Below are positions 35,664-43,459 of a DNA stretch of 64,000 nucleotides, one piece after another. Both the position numbers and the translations under genes were made by a program. Within the stretch, counting starts at the first letter, position 1; the number at the start of each line of letters is the position of its first letter. Source of the DNA: Eggerthella sp. YY7918 (lineage in GTDB: Bacteria; Actinomycetota; Coriobacteriia; Coriobacteriales; Eggerthellaceae). The notes beneath the pieces were generated by a model that had not been told where the DNA came from, did not search any database, and worked only from the letters and a program-made list of their open reading frames with translations. Location: the NCBI RefSeq assembly GCF_000270285.1, contig NC_015738.1:496001-560000 (forward strand), written 5' to 3'.

Positions 35664-36403
35664 CACACCACCTCCTCCCGCGCATACACTATCGTCCTCT
35701 CGTGCCCGTTCCACCTGCCGTAGCTGCAGGTGCAGAACGCCTTGACGCTATCCGCCTCAACGTCGACGTCGAGCACGACGTCCGCTTCGGCCAGCAGCCT
35801 CTCGAGCCAAAAGCCGAGCTCTCCGTCGTCGGCGAACTCCAGGCGCTTGTGCTCAGCGTTCGAATCCACGACGTCCGCCGCGATGACGTTCAGGCGAATG
35901 TCCCTCTCGGGTGTCTGCAGGAGAATCTCCTGATGCTCCTGCGCGAACCCCCTGTCCGAGTAGTTCGCGAATGCCGAGAACATGCTGCCGTCGTTCATGT
36001 GGTGGCCGAACATGAGAGCGAGCGGGCTGTCGATTCCCCGCCCCGCGCAGCCGGCGTCGAGGTAGGGGCATCCGTAGGGGTTCCAGCAGCGGTAGACGTC
36101 GTGGTCGAGGTAGAAGGTCGGATCGTCGGCGCTCGCCTGTACCACCGGATAGTCAATATCAGTCCCCGGGACGCTCACCCACGCCACGATGTCGGGGTTC
36201 ACCGACAGCCAGAATTCCCAGTCGACCGTCGGGGCGCCATCGGATGCCGCATCGCTTCCCGAAGCATCTGCCGAGATAGGAGAGGGGTCTACATCTGCCG
36301 CCCTGTCATGGATGCTGAAGAGCCACAACCCCAACGCCGCAGCACCGACCAGCGCTGTCACCGCCACCATGATTGCAAATCGCTGCTTGATATTTGTGCT
36401 CAC
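35663..36403 (-). CDS. srtB: Class B sortase
   Basis: 246 aa. N-terminal signal-anchor helix (about 9-30), then a sortase fold: VNPDIVAWVSVPGTDIDYPVV, the catalytic His in FGHHM, and the catalytic Cys in FCTCSYGRW with the downstream Arg in GHERTIVY. Class B enzymes join one or a few specialised proteins to the wall or build pili. It lies beside the large adhesin at 36473, its probable substrate. The pair and the small membrane protein form a surface module inside the transfer region, likely for cell-cell contact during conjugation (inference). Confidence 0.9.
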   Translation of the reverse strand: MSTNIKQRFAIMVAVTALVGAAALGLWLFSIHDRAADVDPSPISADASGSDAASDGAPTVDWEFWLSVNPDIVAWVSVPGTDIDYPVVQASADDPTFYLDHDVYRCWNPYGCPYLDAGCAGRGIDSPLALMFGHHMNDGSMFSAFANYSDRGFAQEHQEILLQTPERDIRLNVIAADVVDSNAEHKRLEFADDGELGFWLERLLAEADVVLDVDVEADSVKAFCTCSYGRWNGHERTIVYAREEVV

Positions 36404-36421
36404 TTGAACCTCCAGGAAGAC

Positions 36422-36450
36422 GGGCGGGGAGGCTCATCGCCGCCCCGCCC
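36422..36450 (-). terminator. GC hairpin between adhesin and sortase genes
   Basis: Arms GGGCGGGG and CCCCGCCC (36422-36429, 36443-36450) without a U-run. It may set the adhesin-to-sortase transcript ratio by attenuation or RNA stability. Confidence 0.35.
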
Positions 36451-36472
36451 TCTTCGATCGACCGGGACCCGG

Positions 36473-39400
36473 CTACTTCTCGGGACCCTCGTCAGTGGAT
36501 CCCTCGCCAACTGATGCGTTTCGACGGATGCGGCCGCGAAGCGCGTATGCGCCCGCAGCGCCGCCGCAGAGGATCAAGGCGCTGATCAGAACCCATACGG
36601 GAAGCAGGTCGCCTCCCGTCTTGTCGTAGGGGGTGCCGAGAGTCTCGGGGTTGTCGACGACCACGGTCTGCCCCTCGTCCTCGAGGTCCTGATGTACCGC
36701 GATGACGTTCCCGTTCACGTCGAGCACCTCCTCGAACGCCACGAGGGAGGCGCCCTCCTCGAGCTGGGAAGCATCGAACTCGAAGGTGATCTCTACGGTT
36801 CCCTCAGAACTTTCCGCCACGAACTCCGCGGTTGAGGTCACCGGATTGCCTTCCGAGTCCTCAAGGGGCATGCCAGTCGCCTTGTCCATGATGGTGCCGT
36901 GGGCAGTATAGGTTTCTCCTGCGACGAGCCCCTTGTACTCGACGGTATCCACGACGGTGACCGTCCCGTTCTCGACCATGTGGTCGCCGTCGGCGGCGTC
37001 GACGAGCGTGGTGCCGATCTCGACGACCGTGACGGACTGGCCCTCGTCCTCGATATCCTCGTGCACCGCGAGGACGGTGCCTTCGGCGTCGAGCAGCTTC
37101 TCGAACACCACCAGGCGGTGACCGCCGAGGCCGGAGGAATCGAATGAGAGCTCTACCGTCTGGGTACCCTCGGCAGCTTCGGGCGTGAACTCGACGGTCG
37201 CGGCCACGTCAGTCGCGAGAAGCCCCTCGCCGCTTTTCAGCGGCTCGCCCGTCTCGGCGTCCATCAGCGTCGCCTCGAGCGTATAAGAGCCTCCAGGGGT
37301 CAGACCCTCGAAGGCCACCTCGTCAGCGATGATGACCTCGGAGCCCGTCACGAGCTTGTCGCCGTCGGCGGCGTCGGCCGCCGTGGTGCCGATGTCGACG
37401 AAATGGACCGTCTGGCCCTCGTCCTCGATATCTGCGTGGACTGCTACCTCGATGCTATCCTTCACGAGGCTCTCGAAGGCCACGACGTCCTCGCCCGCGA
37501 GCAGGCTCGCGTCGAAGGTGAACTCGATGTCCACCGACCCGTTCGTGTTGTTCGCCGTGAACTCCTTGGTGGCGGTCACGGGGCTGCCTTCGGCGTCGAG
37601 CAGAGGCTCGCCAGTGGACTTAACCATGAGCGTGCCGGTGAGGGTGTAGGTGCCGCCGAACTCGAGATTCTCGTAGTAGACGGTGTCCACGATCGTCACC
37701 TGCCCGCCCGCCTGGGCGGTCTGATCGCCGTCGGCGGCGTCAGCCGCCTGCGTCTCGATCTTCGGCCCCTCCTTGTCGTCGAGCGTCATCCAGACGGCCT
37801 CGGCCACCCCAGAGTCGCGCTCGACCCAGAAGGTCTTGGTGATGAGCTCGTAGCCCTCATTGGCCTCGCAGGGAAGCTCCTCCAAGGTGTACTGGCCGTA
37901 CGGCAGCGCGCCGAGGGCGTCATCGGCAGGAGCGGACGAGCCGTCCTCGCCCAGCCCGAACCAGATGCCGGCTTCGGGGTCCATCATGTCGGAGGCGATG
38001 GCCTCGGCCTCGAGCAGGTGGTCGTTGGCATTGGTGTTGTGGGTGTGCTTGTTCCAGCCCGCCTCGGTCGAGGCCTGGCCGTTGCGGTCGGTCACCAGCA
38101 CGTGGGTCTCGCCGGTCGCGACGTTGGTGATGGCGAAGGGGACCTGCAGGCTCGCGTTGGTATCCTCTGCCTTCTTGGAGAGCTTGAGGTCGTTGCGGAC
38201 GACCTGGTCGTGGAAGACAAGCTCGCCACCTTCCGCGTCGGCAGTCACGACGATGCCGTCGGTCCGGATCTCGAAGGTCCTAGGCTCGCCGTCGGTGAGC
38301 AGGTAGGAGTCGTTGGTCGCGGTCTCCTGGATGGTGTAGGTGCCATAGGGCAGCGCGTCGGGCGCGGTCCTCGCGACGTAGGAGCCGATTCCATCGTCCC
38401 ACGCGGTCTCGATCACGGCGATCACCTCGCCCGGCTCGTACCAGGCATCGCCTACGAGGACCTTGTTCTCGGAGGCGTTCGTTATGGCGAACTCGATGCC
38501 GGAGAGCGTCGTGCCGACGCCTTCTGCTGCATGCCCGTTCCCGCCGACCGCCTCGGACTCGCCGAGCTCCGCGTCGGCCTTGGTCACCTGCACGCCGCCG
38601 CGTATCGCGTCGTCATGCACGGGGTCGCCGGAAAGGTCGACGACCTGGCCGTCGCCCTCGATGGCGAACCCGAGCTCGCCTTCCCAGGGAAGGTAGCCTT
38701 CCGGAGCGTTCGCCTCAACGATGCGGTAGGTGCCGCACGGCAGCGCGTCGCTCGCGGTCTGCGCGGTGTAGGCCGAGCCGTCCCAGGAGGTGGAGATGGT
38801 CATGACCGTCTCGCCGTCTGCGTAGCTGTGGCCGTTCACGTAGGAGTTCATCCCCGATGCGTTGACGATGGCGAACTCGGCGCCCTCGAGCGAGGCGTCG
38901 CCCTGCTCGCCTGCGCCGGCTTGCGCATCGACCTTGGCGATCTTCACGCCGCCGCGCTCCCACGTGAAGCTGGCGAGCGTCTGGGCGTCTGATCCCGCAT
39001 GGATCCTGATGGCCGAGAATCCCGTGGAGACCTCGTTCGCACGTGCGTTGACCTGGCTCCACACGTCGCCCGCGATCTCGCGCTCCGCCCAGGAGGCGAA
39101 CTCGGCGCTCGTGCCGTAGGTCGCCTCGGCGGCAGATCCCAGGTTGGCGTACGAGAGCAGGATGTGGCTCGCCACGCGGTACTTGTCCTCGTCCATGCCG
39201 CTTCCGTCGTACCAGGAGCTGGGCCACATGGACGCGTCGAAGCCGGGTGCCCCATAGGAGAACCACATGGCCGCCGCCAGATCTCCCGCCTCGCTCGTCG
39301 GATAGGTTCCCGCATCGGGCGTGGAGCGCGACGGCTCGATGCAGTAGGCGTCGTTGCCGTTGGCGCTCATCTGGGTCGTCTCGTATCCGGCATAGGGGAT

Positions 39401-39541
39401 GCTCTTGCCGATCGAGACGTTCACGTTCCCGGAGGCATATGCCTTGGTCGGGACGATGGCGACGGACAGCACGAGCGCCATCGCCATGGCGACCCGCACG
39501 ATTTTCGAGGAGGTTATCCTCTCCATCGTCTTCTCTTTCAT
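36473..39541 (-). CDS. Large surface adhesin with thioester-like, SpaA-type and VaFE repeats
   Basis: 1022 aa. Signal peptide about 1-37 (cut near AYA-SG). Residues about 45-190 resemble a thioester/TQxA tip domain with Cys in AYCIEPSRSTP. Three SpaA/Cna-B-like domains follow (starts near GGVKIAKVDA, GGVQVTKADA and NDLKLSKKAE), then three T-Q/VaFE repeats (AADAADGD, TAADAADGDKL, TLVDAADGDHM). The end has a sorting region (PYDKTGGDLLP), a membrane helix and a basic tail; the motif is not LPxTG, which fits a dedicated class B sortase next door. Such isopeptide-stabilised stalks bind host or cell surfaces. The start has AGGAGG ten bases upstream. Confidence 0.88.
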   Translation of the reverse strand: MKEKTMERITSSKIVRVAMAMALVLSVAIVPTKAYASGNVNVSIGKSIPYAGYETTQMSANGNDAYCIEPSRSTPDAGTYPTSEAGDLAAAMWFSYGAPGFDASMWPSSWYDGSGMDEDKYRVASHILLSYANLGSAAEATYGTSAEFASWAEREIAGDVWSQVNARANEVSTGFSAIRIHAGSDAQTLASFTWERGGVKIAKVDAQAGAGEQGDASLEGAEFAIVNASGMNSYVNGHSYADGETVMTISTSWDGSAYTAQTASDALPCGTYRIVEANAPEGYLPWEGELGFAIEGDGQVVDLSGDPVHDDAIRGGVQVTKADAELGESEAVGGNGHAAEGVGTTLSGIEFAITNASENKVLVGDAWYEPGEVIAVIETAWDDGIGSYVARTAPDALPYGTYTIQETATNDSYLLTDGEPRTFEIRTDGIVVTADAEGGELVFHDQVVRNDLKLSKKAEDTNASLQVPFAITNVATGETHVLVTDRNGQASTEAGWNKHTHNTNANDHLLEAEAIASDMMDPEAGIWFGLGEDGSSAPADDALGALPYGQYTLEELPCEANEGYELITKTFWVERDSGVAEAVWMTLDDKEGPKIETQAADAADGDQTAQAGGQVTIVDTVYYENLEFGGTYTLTGTLMVKSTGEPLLDAEGSPVTATKEFTANNTNGSVDIEFTFDASLLAGEDVVAFESLVKDSIEVAVHADIEDEGQTVHFVDIGTTAADAADGDKLVTGSEVIIADEVAFEGLTPGGSYTLEATLMDAETGEPLKSGEGLLATDVAATVEFTPEAAEGTQTVELSFDSSGLGGHRLVVFEKLLDAEGTVLAVHEDIEDEGQSVTVVEIGTTLVDAADGDHMVENGTVTVVDTVEYKGLVAGETYTAHGTIMDKATGMPLEDSEGNPVTSTAEFVAESSEGTVEITFEFDASQLEEGASLVAFEEVLDVNGNVIAVHQDLEDEGQTVVVDNPETLGTPYDKTGGDLLPVWVLISALILCGGAAGAYALRGRIRRNASVGEGSTDEGPEK

Positions 39542-39558
39542 TTCTCGCGCACCTCCTC

Positions 39559-40035
39559 CTACATCGCGATGCTCTCGCGGCTCTGGGCGGCGCGCCTATC
39601 GCCGTTTCCCAGGCGCTCCGAGCCCTCGCGCGCGCCGCGCGCCTTCTCGGAGAGGCTCTGCAGGTACTCGCTGCGGTTGCGGTCGAGCGCCTCCTTGATC
39701 TGCGCCGGCATGACGCGCACGATGTCCTTGGCGGGCTTTCCTCGCTCGTCGAGCACCGGCTGGCCGTCCTCGTCGAGCACGCTTTTCTTGAGCCACACCT
39801 CGCGATCCGTCAGAAGCGGGATGTCGCGGTAGTTCTCGCCGCGGTAGCGGGATTCGTTGACGAACATCGGGCTGAACTGGTAGTAGCTCACGTCCACCCC
39901 GTCGATCACCGTCCCCTTGGGCAGCGTCACCGAGTTGAACGTGCGCACCTCTCCCGTCACGCGGTCGGTGTACTCGATGTCGGTGCGCACGAAGTTCTTG
40001 TGGAGCGTGAGATAGGTGTTCTTCTTCTCAGGCAT
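39559..40035 (-). CDS. Hypothetical protein of the transfer operon
   Basis: 158 aa from the ATG at 40035 with AAAGGGGC before it. Soluble, basic to neutral, with a beta-rich first half (TYLTLHKNFVRTDIEYTDRV) and a charged helical second half. Not recognised. It lies between the VirB6-like gene and the adhesin, on the same strand, so it is probably co-transcribed with the secretion genes. Confidence 0.6.
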   Translation of the reverse strand: MPEKKNTYLTLHKNFVRTDIEYTDRVTGEVRTFNSVTLPKGTVIDGVDVSYYQFSPMFVNESRYRGENYRDIPLLTDREVWLKKSVLDEDGQPVLDERGKPAKDIVRVMPAQIKEALDRNRSEYLQSLSEKARGAREGSERLGNGDRRAAQSRESIAM

Positions 40036-40160
40036 TTCATGCCCCTTTCTTTGCATCCTTTAGGCGGGCGTAGTTGTGGAAGCCCCGCCTGATTGCCTTG
40101 CCTTCGGTTTCGGTCAGCCATCCAAGGCGACCACCCCCTTTCAAAACGTCAGTTCCCAGA

Positions 40161-41165
40161 TCAGATTCCCGAGACGATGTCGCGCGCCCATGCGCCGCTC
40201 TTGACGAGGGAGAGGATGAGCAGCACGCACATCGCTAGGTACTGCAGCGCGTAGGTGAGCCCCGTCGCTATGCCGTCGATGGGGGTGCCCGTCGAGGTGC
40301 TCGCCCCGGTGAGGCCTCCCAAGATGAGCGGAAAGGCTATGAGCAGAATCAGGATGATCAGCCCCGCCAGGCACACCGCCGTGAAGTTCTTCAGGTATCC
40401 GATTCCTATCTGGCGGGTGTCGTCTAACGCCATGAGGGAAAGCGGGATCGGGCTGAACGCGGCCATGATGTAGAGCTGGATGGCGCGCGCCCAGCAGACC
40501 ACGAGCGCCACGATGTAGGCTCCGAGCACCACGACCCAGCTGATGACCGATACCAAGAGGAGCGCTATGAGCGCCGGGACGTCGTCGTCTTCGGTCACCA
40601 CGCTCACGGCGGTAAGGTCGATCGCGCCGCCCGAGCCGAACAGCGACATCGTGCGGTCGATGGCGAGTCCCACGACCGCGTAGATGGCCTCCATGAGCTC
40701 GAAGCTGTTCTGTATGAGGAACAGGAACACGGCGAAGAAGACCAGCAGGAAGACGACCTCCTTCACGCCGGGGAAGGAGGCGTTGCCGTCCATGCGCTGG
40801 CTTATCTGGATGAGCTTCACCGTGAACACCAGCCCGAGCACCCCGCATCCGATGGGAAGCACCGCGGCGTCCCAGACCCCTCGCGCGATGTCGTACATGG
40901 AGACATCTCCTGCGGTCGTGAGCATCTGCGAGAAGTCCGCGCCGATGATGCCCTCGTAGCCGATGCTCGAGAGCACCGCCACCTGGTTGGTGAACATCCA
41001 GTTGCACGCGTCCCTCAGAAGCCCGGCGAGCCATGCGTTCACGTCGTCGGCGATGCTCGCGTAGGCGGGAGACGCCGGGACGAGCATGAGCGTCGCGAAG
41101 AGCAAGGTGGAGGCGAACGCGAGGAGAAAGCGCCTGTCTGAGATCATCGACGCCGCCCGCCTCAT
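40161..41165 (-). CDS. VirB6/TrbL-like conjugal transfer membrane protein
   Basis: 334 aa. A signal peptide ending near AYA is followed by six or so membrane helices, typical of the VirB6/TrbL polytopic channel component, with a Gly-rich loop (GGLTGASTSTGTPIDG). It would form the inner-membrane part of the type IV channel. Its ATG overlaps the stop of the preceding gene by two bases and translation is probably coupled. Confidence 0.8.
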   Translation of the reverse strand: MRRAASMISDRRFLLAFASTLLFATLMLVPASPAYASIADDVNAWLAGLLRDACNWMFTNQVAVLSSIGYEGIIGADFSQMLTTAGDVSMYDIARGVWDAAVLPIGCGVLGLVFTVKLIQISQRMDGNASFPGVKEVVFLLVFFAVFLFLIQNSFELMEAIYAVVGLAIDRTMSLFGSGGAIDLTAVSVVTEDDDVPALIALLLVSVISWVVVLGAYIVALVVCWARAIQLYIMAAFSPIPLSLMALDDTRQIGIGYLKNFTAVCLAGLIILILLIAFPLILGGLTGASTSTGTPIDGIATGLTYALQYLAMCVLLILSLVKSGAWARDIVSGI

Positions 41166-41869
41166 AGCGCGCTCATCTCCCCGGATCCGCGGTCGAGGGA
41201 GAGCTGCACGATAGTCGAGGCCGCGTCGTTCAGGTGGAAGGAGGTCGTGAGGACGTCCTCGTTGCAGTCGATGTAGACCTCGCCGTCCCAGGTGGCGAGC
41301 GTTGCCGTCGGGGACGCCGAGGATGCCTTCTGCGCTATGGCGGAGGCGATCTCGGCGTCTTCGGCATCGAGGAGCTCGTTGAGCTCCGGCGAGTGGGCGG
41401 AGAGCTCGATCCCGGCCTCGGAGCCCTCGGCGATGAGGTAGCTCTTCGACAGCGCGAACGCGTCGCATGAGATGCTCTTTCGGCCTCCCGTGTCGTTTAT
41501 GGAGAGCAGCGTCTGGGAGGCGGCCTCGCCGGCAGATCGCGTGAAGGAGATCTGCGCCGAGAGGCCATCATCGTCGGGTTCCTCGGAGAGCACCTCGTAG
41601 TACATCACCTGGACTCCCGCCTCTCCAGACTCCACGATCGTCGAATCGGAGAGCGTGAGCGTGCACGTACCGTCCTCGCTCTCCCAGGTGGTGCCCGCAT
41701 AGCCGGCAAGGGATTCGCCCGCCTGCTCTGCCTGTCGGCTTTGCTCCTCCACGGGAACGACGGGATTGGGATCGCTGGGCGCGATCGCACAGCGCGCGAG
41801 CCCTGCCCCTATAAGGATCGCCGCAGCGCCTGCGGCGCATATGGCCATCAGTTTCGTCTTCTTGTCCAT
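41162..41869 (-). CDS. Putative transfer-associated lipoprotein
   Basis: 235 aa. The N-terminus has Lys residues, a hydrophobic stretch and LARC, a possible lipobox, then an acidic extracellular domain with no recognised fold. It is encoded between the hydrolase and VirB6-like genes, so a part in the outer portion of the transfer apparatus is likely; function unknown. Confidence 0.6.
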   Translation of the reverse strand: MDKKTKLMAICAAGAAAILIGAGLARCAIAPSDPNPVVPVEEQSRQAEQAGESLAGYAGTTWESEDGTCTLTLSDSTIVESGEAGVQVMYYEVLSEEPDDDGLSAQISFTRSAGEAASQTLLSINDTGGRKSISCDAFALSKSYLIAEGSEAGIELSAHSPELNELLDAEDAEIASAIAQKASSASPTATLATWDGEVYIDCNEDVLTTSFHLNDAASTIVQLSLDRGSGEMSAL

Positions 41870-41884
41870 CTTCTTGCTCCTTGT

Positions 41885-43459
41885 CTATCGATACGACAGG
41901 GCGCAGGTGAAGCTCGAGATCCCGCTTGCGATCTTCACGACCTCGCCCCGATGGGGCGCGTGGATGTAGCGGTCGCCCCCTATGTAGATGCCGACATGCC
42001 CCGTTCGGTAGAGGATGTCGCCCGGCTGGACTTCCGACAGGGAGAGCTTCTTGCCCTGGGCGTACTGGCTTTCAGTGTTTCTCGGAATCGAGATCCCCGC
42101 CTGGCGGTAGCAGTACTGGGTGAGGCCGCTGCAGTCCAGGCCGACGCCCGGCGTCGTCCCGCCCCACACGTAGGGGACCCCGAGCTGGCTGTAGGCGGCG
42201 GAGACGATCGCGTCTGCCGAGACCGCCCCGGACCTGAAGTCCTCCAGGCTCATGCCGTCGAAGCGGTAGAGGCCGTAGGTCTCCATGGCGGATTTCAGGC
42301 TCTCGACGTAGCTCGAGCTCGTCGCCCATCCCGCATCCTTGAGCCCTTCGGCCATCTTGTCCGAGTCGTGGTTCGCAATCGCCTCGCGTATGAGCGCGTT
42401 TGACGCGTAGCGATCGGCCTGCAGGAAGACGCGGCTGCGGAAGCGGATGCACTCCGCGTCGCCGACGAAGCTGATGAAATCCGCCGTGACGGTGACCTGC
42501 TCGCCGCCGTACTCCTCGCCGGTCCTCCACGAGCTCTTCCCCGCGACCTCCTCGCACAGCGCGTAGGCGCTCGACCACTTCATGCCGAACAGGTTGTGGT
42601 CCTGCGTGGCGAGCCCCGAGAGGTGGTCGCCCTGCCCCGACTCGACGATGATCTGCGCGATCGTACATCCTGCGGGGTGCCCGTACTCCTCCTGGCACGC
42701 GAGCGCCTCCTCGACCATCTCGTAGGTGATGTAGGGCGGCAGCCCCTCGAGGGAGGCTTTGGACGCCTCGTTTTCCCAGAAGCCGAAGAGGGCGCTCACG
42801 ATCTGGGAGATTGCGAGCACGGCGAGCAGGAACGCCACGACCGCTGCGAGCACGCCTGCCACGGGGACGGCGACCGACGAGACCGCGCTCACGACCGCGC
42901 CCTTGCCGCCGGCGGATGCAGCCGCCTTCGCGGCCCCGGCAGATGCCTGGCCGACGGCCGCATGCCGGGCCTTCGCGGCAGCGCCTTGACCGAAGGCCCC
43001 CGCCTTGGCATGCTTTGCGGTCCCTTTCAGCGGGCCTTTAGGCTTCGAGGCGGCAGTGGCCTTCTTGGAGGCGGAATGCCGTGCGATGACGGAGCGTGCG
43101 CCGCGGAAGGTGCTGCTCGCCTGTCCGATGCCGGAGAGCTCCTCGGAGTCGTCTGCCTCGGACGCGGCGGCATCGGCGATCGCGCGCTTGAGGTTCCCCT
43201 TGGCCTGGGCGGCGAGGCGGGATTTCACCTTCGGCCTGCCCGCACCGACAGGGGAGGGTTCGGCGAAGTCCGCCCTGCCCCGCCCCGGAGATTTGCCCCT
43301 CGATGAGAGCGCCTCGCCCGCGCGCTCAGTCGATCCTTTCACTATCCCTGCCGAGATGGCGTCTGGCCGGTCGTCCATCCCGAGCGCACGCGCCTGCTCG
43401 CGGCTTGTCGCCTCGAGGCGTTCGGAGTCGGTCGAGTATTTCGCAACGCTCTCAGGCAT
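41885..43459 (-). CDS. Bifunctional peptidoglycan hydrolase of the transfer system (glucosaminidase + NlpC/P60)
   Basis: 524 aa. An Ala/Lys-rich cytoplasmic part (1-200) leads to one membrane helix (about 208-232). A glucosaminidase-like domain follows (AQIIVESGQGDHLSGLATQDHNLFG), then NlpC/P60 with catalytic Cys in LDCSGLTQYCYRQAG and His in GHVGIYIGGDRYIHAP. This is the VirB1-like enzyme that opens peptidoglycan for the channel, with the same design as Tn916 Orf14. It overlaps virB4 by eight bases. Confidence 0.9.
   Translation of the reverse strand: MPESVAKYSTDSERLEATSREQARALGMDDRPDAISAGIVKGSTERAGEALSSRGKSPGRGRADFAEPSPVGAGRPKVKSRLAAQAKGNLKRAIADAAASEADDSEELSGIGQASSTFRGARSVIARHSASKKATAASKPKGPLKGTAKHAKAGAFGQGAAAKARHAAVGQASAGAAKAAASAGGKGAVVSAVSSVAVPVAGVLAAVVAFLLAVLAISQIVSALFGFWENEASKASLEGLPPYITYEMVEEALACQEEYGHPAGCTIAQIIVESGQGDHLSGLATQDHNLFGMKWSSAYALCEEVAGKSSWRTGEEYGGEQVTVTADFISFVGDAECIRFRSRVFLQADRYASNALIREAIANHDSDKMAEGLKDAGWATSSSYVESLKSAMETYGLYRFDGMSLEDFRSGAVSADAIVSAAYSQLGVPYVWGGTTPGVGLDCSGLTQYCYRQAGISIPRNTESQYAQGKKLSLSEVQPGDILYRTGHVGIYIGGDRYIHAPHRGEVVKIASGISSFTCALSYR

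Noticed and set aside
37403-38992. Long antisense open frame (529 codons) opposite the adhesin
   Set aside because: Repeat-driven shadow of the adhesin reading frame; no recognisable domains.
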